From positions 1 to 5,209 of the forward strand of contig CBDUWP010000093.1 of NCBI GenBank assembly GCA_965370955.1: DNA of 5,209 nt. Direction: 5' to 3'. The notes beneath the pieces were generated by a model. It did not search any database and had not been told where the DNA came from. It saw only the letters and a program-made list of their open reading frames with translations. The stretch is from CBDUWP01 sp965370955 (GTDB taxonomy: Bacteria > Planctomycetota > Phycisphaerae > Sedimentisphaerales > Anaerobacaceae). How positions within the stretch are numbered: the first letter of the stretch is position 1; each line of letters starts with the position of its first letter. Both the position numbers and the translations under genes were made by a program. Below, one piece after another: positions 1 to 5,209 of this stretch.

Positions 1-453
1 AAATACGCCCTCGCATCCGGCGGGTTGACCGGCTATGGCTTCCGCAAAGGCCCAGCCTTGAAATATAATTTCATGCTTCCTTTTCGGCACACCGATTTCA
101 TTTTCGCCTTGATTGCTCAACAGTGGGGCTTGTTTGGTTGCGCCGGCTTACTCGGTTTATACGCTGTCATCATCGCCTGCGGCCTTGAAATTGCCACACA
201 TAATAAGGACCCCTTTGGCCGATTGCTGGCGATTGGCATAAGCGGGATGTTGACCTGTCAGGTGCTCGTCAATACCGCAATGACTTTAGGCCTGATGCCG
301 ATCACTGGTTTGACATTGCCTTTCATAAGTTATGGAGGATCGAGCCTGATGATGACGATAATCGCTGTAGGCCTTTTGAATAACATTGGCCGCTGTCGTC
401 CTTTTACTGTCTCTGGCACTTCGTCAGGTAAGACGGTGACATTGACACATTAA
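1..453 (+). CDS. rodA: RodA/FtsW (SEDS) family peptidoglycan glycosyltransferase, C-terminal part; RodA-like
   Basis: This is the last 150 residues of a SEDS-family membrane glycosyltransferase, which polymerises lipid II into glycan strands in the cytoplasmic membrane with a partner class B PBP. The frame is open from base 1, so the true start lies outside the window. The fragment begins KYALASGGLTGYG, the family's loop before the active site, followed by RHTDFIF. The Asp of that motif (fragment residue 32, bases 94-96) aligns with the catalytic Asp known from RodA and FtsW. Further on come the helix with NTAMTLGLMPITG and the family signature LPFISYGGSS. The AMTxGLMPITG form is closer to RodA than to FtsW, which usually has a different residue pattern before GLPLPFISYGG. 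The protein ends with a short polar tail after the last helix. It lies 47 bp before murJ on the same strand, which fits a cell-wall gene group. The family call is certain; RodA over FtsW is likely but not proven. Confidence 0.93.
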   Translation, partial: KYALASGGLTGYGFRKGPALKYNFMLPFRHTDFIFALIAQQWGLFGCAGLLGLYAVIIACGLEIATHNKDPFGRLLAIGISGMLTCQVLVNTAMTLGLMPITGLTLPFISYGGSSLMMTIIAVGLLNNIGRCRPFTVSGTSSGKTVTLTH

Positions 454-485
454 AATATTGATTCATTAAGTGACATTAACACATT
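436..485. repeat. Pair of 16-bp direct repeats between rodA and murJ
   Basis: Bases 436-451 read GTGACATTGACACATT and bases 470-485 read GTGACATTAACACATT, so 15 of 16 positions match, with starts 34 bp apart. The first copy overlaps the rodA stop codon and the second lies 15 bp before the murJ start. Each copy contains a hexamer resembling a -35 box: TTGACA at 442-447, a perfect match to the consensus, and TTAACA at 476-481. A TAAAAT sequence (451-456) lies between them but is too close to the first hexamer to pair with it. The repeat may be an operator or promoter element for murJ, or a chance local duplication. Confidence 0.5.
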
Positions 486-500
486 TACAAGAACAAGATT

Positions 501-2093
501 ATGATAAAAGGTTTCAGACAGATAGTGTCACTTACAATGGTCAGCCGAATTTTCGGTTTGGTGCGTGACATTTGTTACACCCATTTCATCGGCCCGGGCG
601 CTCTTTTGGACGCTTGGACGATAGCCTTTAAGATCCCGAATTTAGCCCGCCGTTTGTTTGGCGAAGGTGCCGCATCTGCTTCTTTGATTCCCGTTTACAG
701 TCAAGAGCTTCATCGCGATCCTCGAGAGGCCAGCCTTTTGATCAACACCGTTGTCACTATGCTGCTTGTGATACTCGCTTCGATAATCATCATTGGTGAA
801 GTGGTAATCTTTAGTTGGCAGCTTTTTTTCGATCCCAGCAGCGAAACCCAACTCGTTCTGCATTTAAGCTCGATCATGCTTCCTTACATGCTTTTGGTCT
901 GTATAGTCGCAATTTTGGGCGGCATTTTAAATGTCCATAAACATTTCGCCGCACCGGCAGCTGCGCCAATCATTTTAAATATCTTCATCATTTCATCGAT
1001 ATTCATTTGCAGCCATTTCGCCAAATTGCCCGCCCGACAAACTCTTTTTTACACAGCCTTTGCAGTAGTCGCCGCCGGCATCGGCCAATTATATTTACAA
1101 TATGCCGCCCTAAAAAAACTGAAATTATCTCTATCATTCGGCTGGTCGATACATTTGGCCTCTTTCAAAAGAATTCTATTTTTGATGGGTCCCATGATCT
1201 TAGGCCTTACTGCCACTCAGTTAAACACGTTGTCAGATGATTTAATCGGCTGGATATTTTCGGCATCGCCAGAGAAAGGCCAATTTTTCAACTTTTTCAA
1301 CTATCAACTCAGCTATCCTTTGATTCGCGGTTCAGTAACACATTTATATTGCTCTCAACGATTATACCAGCTACCTCTCGGCGTTTTCGGCATTTCGATT
1401 GCAACCGCCCTTTTCCCTGTCATCAGCAAATACGCCGCCAAACATGATCATAAGAATTTGACCGCTTCGATATCGTCAGCCATTTCAGCCACGCTTTTCA
1501 TTGCCATTCCTTCGACGATTGGCCTTGCCGTGATAGCCAGACCTTTAATAAGCCTAATGTTTGAACATGGCAAATTCACAAGCCATGACACGAGCATTGT
1601 CACCATCACTTTGATTTTTTATTCTATTGGCCTGACCGGCTATTTTGCTCAGCAGATTTTAGCCCGCTCATTATATTCGATCAACGCTTCCGCCGCAGTT
1701 GCCAAAAGCGCAGCAATTGCAGTTGGCGTAAATATTATTTTGAATTTAATTTTGATTTGGCCTTTGCACGCAGCCGGCCTTGCCCTTGCGACTGCCATTT
1801 GTTCATACATTCAAGTAACAATCCTTCTTCGAGCCATTTACAAAAAACTTGGGGCCGACATATTGCAATCGGTCGGTACAACCCTAATAAAAACGCTTAT
1901 CAGTACCTTGATAATGTCAGCGGTTCTTTTGGTTTGTTATGTTATTTCGCTTTCTTGGCCTAACTTTTTTAGAGTTTTGTTTATGGTATCCTTCGCTGGC
2001 GGCTCATATTTATTGTCAGCTAAACTGCTCAAGACCCAGATACTCACCCTTTTAACAGGCGGTAAAGACCTAAAAGAGGCTAAAAACCGGTAA
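501..2093 (+). CDS. murJ: MurJ (MviN) lipid II flippase
   Basis: This 530-residue polytopic membrane protein belongs to the MOP-superfamily lipid II flippases, which carry the undecaprenyl-linked peptidoglycan precursor across the cytoplasmic membrane. The N-terminus has the family pattern VSRIFGLVRD (residues 14-23), LLDAWTIAFKIPN (35-47) and RRLFGEGAASAS (50-61). R16, R22, D37 and R50/R51 align with charged residues needed in E. coli MurJ. The second signature, QRLYQLPLGVFGISIATALFP (from residue 286), carries R287, the counterpart of E. coli R270. Hydrophobic segments run through to about residue 508, consistent with about 14 helices, followed by a basic tail. The length is slightly above the usual 510-520 because of about 20 extra residues around 256-277. 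ATG 501 gives the usual short lead before the first motif; no clear Shine-Dalgarno sequence precedes it. It follows rodA, and the two act in successive steps of wall synthesis. Confidence 0.97.
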   Translation: MIKGFRQIVSLTMVSRIFGLVRDICYTHFIGPGALLDAWTIAFKIPNLARRLFGEGAASASLIPVYSQELHRDPREASLLINTVVTMLLVILASIIIIGEVVIFSWQLFFDPSSETQLVLHLSSIMLPYMLLVCIVAILGGILNVHKHFAAPAAAPIILNIFIISSIFICSHFAKLPARQTLFYTAFAVVAAGIGQLYLQYAALKKLKLSLSFGWSIHLASFKRILFLMGPMILGLTATQLNTLSDDLIGWIFSASPEKGQFFNFFNYQLSYPLIRGSVTHLYCSQRLYQLPLGVFGISIATALFPVISKYAAKHDHKNLTASISSAISATLFIAIPSTIGLAVIARPLISLMFEHGKFTSHDTSIVTITLIFYSIGLTGYFAQQILARSLYSINASAAVAKSAAIAVGVNIILNLILIWPLHAAGLALATAICSYIQVTILLRAIYKKLGADILQSVGTTLIKTLISTLIMSAVLLVCYVISLSWPNFFRVLFMVSFAGGSYLLSAKLLKTQILTLLTGGKDLKEAKNR

Positions 2094-2127
2094 AAGAGCC
2101 TAAAGACCAGCGATAAAACACCCGAAA
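2063..2127. other. Phased A-tracts, likely intrinsically curved DNA
   Basis: Runs of three to five A residues occur at 2064-2066, 2072-2075, 2082-2086, 2092-2095, 2102-2104, 2115-2118 and 2125-2127. Most are each preceded by T and sit about 10 bp apart, with one step of about 13 bp. The stretch covers the end of murJ, including its stop codon, and the start of the spacer. A-tracts in phase with the helical repeat are the classic cause of static DNA bending. Because the 10-bp period is not a multiple of three, codon use alone does not explain it. It lies just upstream of the weak promoter candidate for the next gene, where bent DNA could help RNA polymerase or bind a nucleoid protein. The pattern is seen directly; the bending and its role are inferred. 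Confidence 0.45.
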
Positions 2128-2128
2128 T

Positions 2129-2145
2129 ATAGCTAGTAGAGCTAT
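2129..2145. repeat. Small inverted repeat in the murJ downstream spacer
   Basis: ATAGCT (2129-2134) and AGCTAT (2140-2145) are exact reverse complements around a 5-base loop. A 6-bp stem of this composition is weak and no T-run follows, so it is not a convincing rho-independent terminator. It could be a small operator half-site pair or chance. Confidence 0.3.
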
Positions 2146-2162
2146 TTACGACAAATTTACGA
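2144..2162. repeat. Tandem direct repeat ATTTACGA with an 11-bp period
   Basis: ATTTACGA occurs at 2144-2151 and again at 2155-2162, exactly 11 bp apart, so both copies face roughly the same side of the helix. The second copy overlaps the candidate -35 box of the downstream gene. This arrangement would suit a regulator binding as a head-to-tail dimer, but two 8-mers in AT-rich DNA can also arise by chance. Confidence 0.3.
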
Positions 2163-2184
2163 GAGTTTTGCACAGGTTTATAAA
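2156..2184 (+). promoter_or_regulatory. Weak candidate sigma-70-type promoter before the 794-residue protein gene
   Basis: TTTACG (2156-2161, four of six matches to the -35 consensus) is followed after exactly 17 bp by TATAAA (2179-2184, five of six matches to the -10 consensus). Transcription would begin near 2190-2192, leaving a leader of only about 8-10 bases and truncating the likely ribosome site at 2190-2193. That conflict lowers confidence. The gene may instead be read through from murJ. Confidence 0.25.
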
Positions 2185-2189
2185 GCTAC

Positions 2190-2193
2190 GGAG
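2190..2193 (+). promoter_or_regulatory. Shine-Dalgarno site for the 794-residue protein
   Basis: GGAG lies 6 bases before ATG 2200. It supports that start, which also gives a well-formed signal peptide at the N-terminus. Confidence 0.55.
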
Positions 2194-2199
2194 CGACAT

Positions 2200-4584
2200 A
2201 TGCGGAAATTGAGTTTATTTTTACTGATATCGACATATTTTCTGGTACAACCGTCATTTAGTGCTTTAGAGCCGGAGAAGCAGCTTTATTCGCCAACGAT
2301 ATCGGAAAAATTCTATCATCTTGCTCAAAGCTTTGCTGAGTCAGCCCGAACCGCAAAAGACAAAACTTCCCATGATAAATCATTGCAAGCAGCAATGTTG
2401 TTCACCTCTGCCGCTAGCCAACTTGACGAATCCGCCACAAATCTGGCAAGCAGCATGATAGATTTGCTTTGCCAAACTGCCGATCCTAATCAGATTCAGC
2501 GATTGGTTTACGTACTCGATGAATATGTCACTGAGACATCTGATTTAGCAATAACTTTTAAGTCCGTTGATTTCATGTTAGCCAATGCCACAGATCGCCA
2601 GCATAAGGAGCAAATTTTAACGATATTATTTAACAACATTGCTCCTCGTAATAACATTCTCCAGTCCACGATAGCTGTTAAGCTTGCAGCAGTAGCGATG
2701 GAGATAGACGATAAGGAAACAGCCAAAAAATATTTGATTTCAGCTTACAATAGCGACAAATATAATGCCCAAGCCTTTGAGCAATTGGTTGCGCTCGGCG
2801 ACATTGAGCTTTTCCCAGAGCTAACTCTTGAAAGATTGCGTTTTTCTTTAGGTGCCAATCCTTTGTCCTTTGATCGGGCAATCAGCTACGCCAAAGCCTG
2901 TCAGGATTATCACCTTTACAGTATTGCCGCTGTAGCCTATCAATATTGTGACAAGCTCTATAATTATTTGCACAGATCTGCCGGCCCCAATCCCGATATA
3001 TATTTGCCTAAGCTGTTATGCTTATACCACAGTCCATACGGCCAGAACAATTGCCTTTCCGCCGAAAGCGAACTTAGCGATAGCGGCCGATTCGATTTAT
3101 TAGCTCGCAGTATCGCCGCCGAAGCCGCAAAAAAATCAGGGGCCCTCGATCAGTATCAGCAGATATTGCGTGACATTGAGTCTCACATTGCCGGAGCCAA
3201 CAGCATAAATGCCGCACAAGCCAGCTGGTTTTATTGCTTTATTTCGCCCGATCCTGCTAAGGCGATGAACTTCGCCAACAAAGCTTATAGCTCGTCTCCT
3301 GAATCTTCAGATGCGATTGACGTTTTAAGTTACGCCGCAATTTTGAACAATCAGCAGGATTTAGCTTCGACATTGCTTTCGAATCATCCAGCCACTCAGA
3401 TAACCGATCTCGTTCAGGCCAAGATTGCGATCAGTAAAAACGATAACGATCAAGCCATTGTCTTTTTGAAAAATGCTATAGATAAACAACCTCACTCTCT
3501 TGTCAGTTTATATTGCAAAACGCTTTTGGGCGAGCTTGGTTCTGAATATCTTTTAAGTTTTGACCCTGACATGATAGCTGCTAACATGTCGACTCTTTTT
3601 GAGAATCCTGCAATTTCAAAATTCACACCTGCTGAGTCTCTGATTTCTCTGCAGCTTAACACTAAAAAGTTCATCAACTATAATAGCCGGTTGGACGCTA
3701 CGATTTCTATCAGTAATAATAGCTTAGAGCCTTTGCTTATTAAGCCTGACGCTTTTTTCAGCGGTGCAATTAGAATTGACGCTAAGATTGGCGGCGACTT
3801 GGATGAGTTTATACCATCTGTGTTATCGACCACGATATACCCCAGCAAACCCATTGATGCTGGCCAAGGCATATTAACTAACGTTGATCTTCTTCGCGGT
3901 CGTCTCGGCGAAATTTTGACCAACTATCCCCAAGCCAATTTAACTATAGAACTGACCACCTACCTTGACCCCATGACATTAGAAGACGGCACAGTTAAGA
4001 GTAAACTAGGGCTAGCTCCTGTCAAGACCAAGATGAAGCGTCCTGCCGTCAAGCTAAGCACTCAATATCTTCAAAATCGCTTTGAGTTATTAAAAACTGG
4101 CAAGCAGGGTCAGAAGCTTCAGGTCAGTAAGCTGTTTTCCTGTTTACTGTTGGAGCAAAATGCTCTTGCCGACAAGCCGCCTCTTTATCGTTTTATGTAT
4201 GCTGATTGGATGGGCGGCCTTTTGAAATCAGGCTTAATATATAATGTGAATTCGGACGACTGGGTGACATCTACATCCACGATTTGCGATATAATGTCAC
4301 TTCCTGTCGATTACGATTTGCTCAGAGCCGCATCATCTGGTCTTAACAGACCCTATTGGCCAGCCAGATTAGCCAGCCTTTGCTTATTGAGTAAGAATCG
4401 AAACCAGTCCTTTGCTCAGGTATTAAATCACATAGCTTCTAATGATAACAATCTTTTGGTTCGTGAGTTTGCTATTTTATATGGCGGCGTTCAGGAAACA
4501 GTTCCTGAGTCTGCAACGGTGGAAATTACCGAACCTCTTTTACCCAACGATGTGAACCAGCCCACCGATAGCGAAGAAAAATAG
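2200..4584 (+). CDS. Exported TPR-like / beta-domain / HEAT-like protein of unknown function
   Basis: I do not recognise a named family for this 794-residue protein. Residues 1-21 form a Sec signal peptide: MRK, a hydrophobic core, then SFS before ALEPE. There is no lipobox Cys, so it is probably soluble in the periplasm or envelope. Residues about 33-460 are helical with degenerate TPR-like pairs. The clearest are around 160-197, 352-392 and 404-433, where small residues alternate in the TPR manner (for example A408, A419, A426, P431). Residues about 490-590 are beta-rich, with an alternating pattern such as LDATISISNNS and LTIELTTYLDP, perhaps an immunoglobulin-like sandwich. Residues about 620-765 return to helices, and 705-762 look HEAT-like. 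The tail from 766 is acidic and polar. No catalytic motif is visible, which suggests a scaffold or binding protein. It follows murJ by 106 bp on the same strand, so an envelope or cell-wall role is plausible but inferred. Confidence 0.85.
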   Translation: MRKLSLFLLISTYFLVQPSFSALEPEKQLYSPTISEKFYHLAQSFAESARTAKDKTSHDKSLQAAMLFTSAASQLDESATNLASSMIDLLCQTADPNQIQRLVYVLDEYVTETSDLAITFKSVDFMLANATDRQHKEQILTILFNNIAPRNNILQSTIAVKLAAVAMEIDDKETAKKYLISAYNSDKYNAQAFEQLVALGDIELFPELTLERLRFSLGANPLSFDRAISYAKACQDYHLYSIAAVAYQYCDKLYNYLHRSAGPNPDIYLPKLLCLYHSPYGQNNCLSAESELSDSGRFDLLARSIAAEAAKKSGALDQYQQILRDIESHIAGANSINAAQASWFYCFISPDPAKAMNFANKAYSSSPESSDAIDVLSYAAILNNQQDLASTLLSNHPATQITDLVQAKIAISKNDNDQAIVFLKNAIDKQPHSLVSLYCKTLLGELGSEYLLSFDPDMIAANMSTLFENPAISKFTPAESLISLQLNTKKFINYNSRLDATISISNNSLEPLLIKPDAFFSGAIRIDAKIGGDLDEFIPSVLSTTIYPSKPIDAGQGILTNVDLLRGRLGEILTNYPQANLTIELTTYLDPMTLEDGTVKSKLGLAPVKTKMKRPAVKLSTQYLQNRFELLKTGKQGQKLQVSKLFSCLLLEQNALADKPPLYRFMYADWMGGLLKSGLIYNVNSDDWVTSTSTICDIMSLPVDYDLLRAASSGLNRPYWPARLASLCLLSKNRNQSFAQVLNHIASNDNNLLVREFAILYGGVQETVPESATVEITEPLLPNDVNQPTDSEEK

Positions 4585-4615
4585 ATATCTTTCTCTTTAG
4601 CGATTGGATCTAAAT

Positions 4616-4954
4616 CTAATGGTCACAGGCATTGTCACCTGTTGTGAGATTCCCATTTAGAAAAGCCTTTGCCAATTCTTCTGGCGCGGCAGTTTCGGCT
4701 CCTGTCACTACCTCGATATTATTTTGTGTAAAAAGTTGCTGCGCTCTCTGACCCATTCCCCCTGCGATGATAACATTCACTGCCATTTCTTCGCTGAGCC
4801 ATTTCGGCAATACTCCCGGCTCATGCGGCGGCGGTGTCACCATGTCTTGATTTGTGATATTTTTATCATCATCAACATCGATAATACAAAATTGGTCACA
4901 GTGCCCAAAATGCAAACACAACTTATCATTTGCCACAGGTATTGCTATTTTCAT
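4616..4954 (-). CDS. NifX/NifB-like metal-cofactor-binding protein (dinitrogenase iron-molybdenum cofactor family)
   Basis: This 112-residue protein is a complete single-domain member of the dinitrogenase iron-molybdenum cofactor family (PF02579/COG1433 type). The fold is ribonuclease H-like, and relatives bind iron-sulfur or molybdenum-containing clusters. Visible marks are the MKIAIPVAN start, LCLHFGHCDQF (12-22), PPPHEPGVLPKWL (41-53), the glycine-rich IIAGGMGQRAQ (62-72), and the family's C-terminal GDNACDH. Potential metal ligands are C13, H15, H18, C19, C23, H44, C110 and H112. It lacks the radical-SAM part of NifB, so it is not NifB itself, and nothing nearby suggests nitrogen fixation. 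The start has a strong ribosome site. It lies 54 bp downstream of a MinD-like ATPase gene on the same strand, the usual partner in anaerobes, and converges on the upstream + strand gene with a 31-bp gap. Its GC content is about 44% by hand count. The exact cofactor is unknown; an orange-protein-like role is one possibility. Confidence 0.93.
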   Translation of the reverse strand: MKIAIPVANDKLCLHFGHCDQFCIIDVDDDKNITNQDMVTPPPHEPGVLPKWLSEEMAVNVIIAGGMGQRAQQLFTQNNIEVVTGAETAAPEELAKAFLNGNLTTGDNACDH

Positions 4955-4962
4955 TTGGTTTT

Positions 4963-4967
4963 CTCCT
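4963..4967 (-). promoter_or_regulatory. Strong Shine-Dalgarno site for the NifX-like gene
   Basis: On the minus strand AGGAG (within AAAGGAGA, 4962-4969) precedes the ATG by 8 bases in an A-rich leader. It confirms the start at 4954. It also contrasts with murJ, which has no recognisable site. Confidence 0.8.
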
Positions 4968-5008
4968 TTTCGCTTTGATTTTTATTTTGATTTTTTCTAT
5001 TAACTCAT

Positions 5009-5209
5009 TCAATTAGCTAGAACATTTTTCCATAGATTTTGAATATCTTCAGCTGCATCTTTTGTTTTATATTCTACGATGGACTTTTTCATGATTTGTG
5101 CTTTTGTAACATCTTTATCGTATCGGATTTTGCCAACCACTCTGATATTATTTTGTTTTGCTTTAGCCTCTATTTCACTTGCCATTTCCGTATTTAGGTC
5201 ATATTTATT
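5009..5209 (-). CDS. MinD-superfamily P-loop ATPase (ferredoxin-associated type), C-terminal end
   Basis: The frame is open from the window's right edge and closes with TGA at 5009-5011, giving 66 residues of a C-terminus. The sequence begins NKYDLNTEMASEIE, continues with NIRVVGKIRYDKDVTKAQ and KKSIVEY, and ends in an amphipathic helix with NLWKNVLAN. This matches the end of COG1149-type MinD-like ATPases. In that family an NKxD(L/I)N segment and a GKIPYD-like segment follow the nucleotide-binding core, and many members carry two 4Fe-4S ferredoxin motifs inserted in the ATPase domain. The Walker A motif and any Cys clusters would lie outside the window and cannot be checked. The gene is directly upstream of the NifX-like gene, probably in one operon. 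Members are thought to use ATP to insert or move metal clusters. The fragment is about 31% GC by hand count, lower than its neighbour. It is partial because of the window edge, and there is no sign of damage. Confidence 0.85.
   Translation of the reverse strand, partial: NKYDLNTEMASEIEAKAKQNNIRVVGKIRYDKDVTKAQIMKKSIVEYKTKDAAEDIQNLWKNVLAN

Noticed and set aside
2129..2150. Rho-independent terminator after murJ
   Set aside because: The 6-bp AT-rich stem is weak and is followed by TTTACG rather than a T-run.
1937..2173. 78-codon minus-strand open frame across the murJ end and the spacer
   Set aside because: Most of it is antisense to murJ, the protein looks like no family, and I see no ribosome site before its start.
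3492..3923. Two back-to-back minus-strand open frames inside the 794-residue protein gene
   Set aside because: Both are antisense shadows of a long, signal-peptide-bearing frame; neither has a ribosome site or a recognisable motif.
4585..4615. Bidirectional terminator in the 31-bp convergent gap
   Set aside because: Only 4-bp complementary pieces (GATT/AATC) are visible, with no strong stem and no flanking T-runs on either strand.
4621..4652. Hairpin at the end of the NifX-like gene (ACAGG/CCTGT with flanking TCAC/GTGA)
   Set aside because: The stem is interrupted by unequal bulges and lies over the conserved GDNACDH codons, so coding constraint is the simpler explanation.
4616..4954. Nitrogen-fixation (nifX or nifB) gene
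   Set aside because: The protein is a stand-alone domain with the COG1433-type C-terminal CDH ending, no radical-SAM part, and no nif genes nearby; the pairing is with a MinD-like ATPase instead.
4724..4978. 84-codon + strand open frame opposite the NifX-like gene
   Set aside because: It is antisense to a clear family member with its own ribosome site; its translation has no recognisable motif and is rich in residues that mirror the real frame.
4974..4997. AT-rich direct repeat TTTGATTTTT in the spacer of the minus-strand pair
   Set aside because: Two low-complexity 10-mers in a very AT-rich spacer are expected by chance, and the T-runs there are not spaced at a helical period.

Overview
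The window looks like chromosomal DNA from an anaerobic bacterium of moderate-to-low GC. The best guess is a member of the Planctomycetota, perhaps the Phycisphaerae. The guess rests on an extra loop in the MurJ homologue that I associate from memory with that group, on a large planctomycete-style TPR/beta/HEAT-like exported protein, and on a NifX-like/MinD-ATPase pair typical of anaerobes. The taxonomic call is inference, and no marker gene in the window proves it.

Left part (1-2093, + strand): the C-terminal end of a RodA/FtsW-family peptidoglycan glycosyltransferase, then a complete MurJ lipid II flippase. The two form a cell-wall module: MurJ moves lipid II across the cytoplasmic membrane and the SEDS protein polymerises it. 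The 47-bp gap between them holds one of two copies of a 16-bp near-perfect direct repeat; the other copy covers the end of rodA.

Middle (2094-4584, + strand): a 106-bp spacer, then a 794-residue exported protein of unknown function. The spacer and the end of murJ carry A-tracts spaced at about one helical turn, a small inverted repeat, an 11-bp-period direct repeat and a weak promoter candidate. The protein has a signal peptide, a long TPR-like helical region, a beta-rich middle domain and HEAT-like C-terminal helices. Its position behind rodA-murJ suggests a cell-envelope role, but nothing in the sequence proves one.

Right part (4616-5209, - strand, convergent with the rest): a complete 112-residue NifX/NifB-like (COG1433-type) metal-cofactor-binding protein. 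Upstream of it in the same direction is the C-terminal end of a MinD-superfamily P-loop ATPase that runs off the window. This pairing resembles the orange-protein (ORP) type clusters of strict anaerobes.

I saw no RNA gene, CRISPR array, insertion sequence or phage gene. No stretch longer than about 110 bases lacks a gene.
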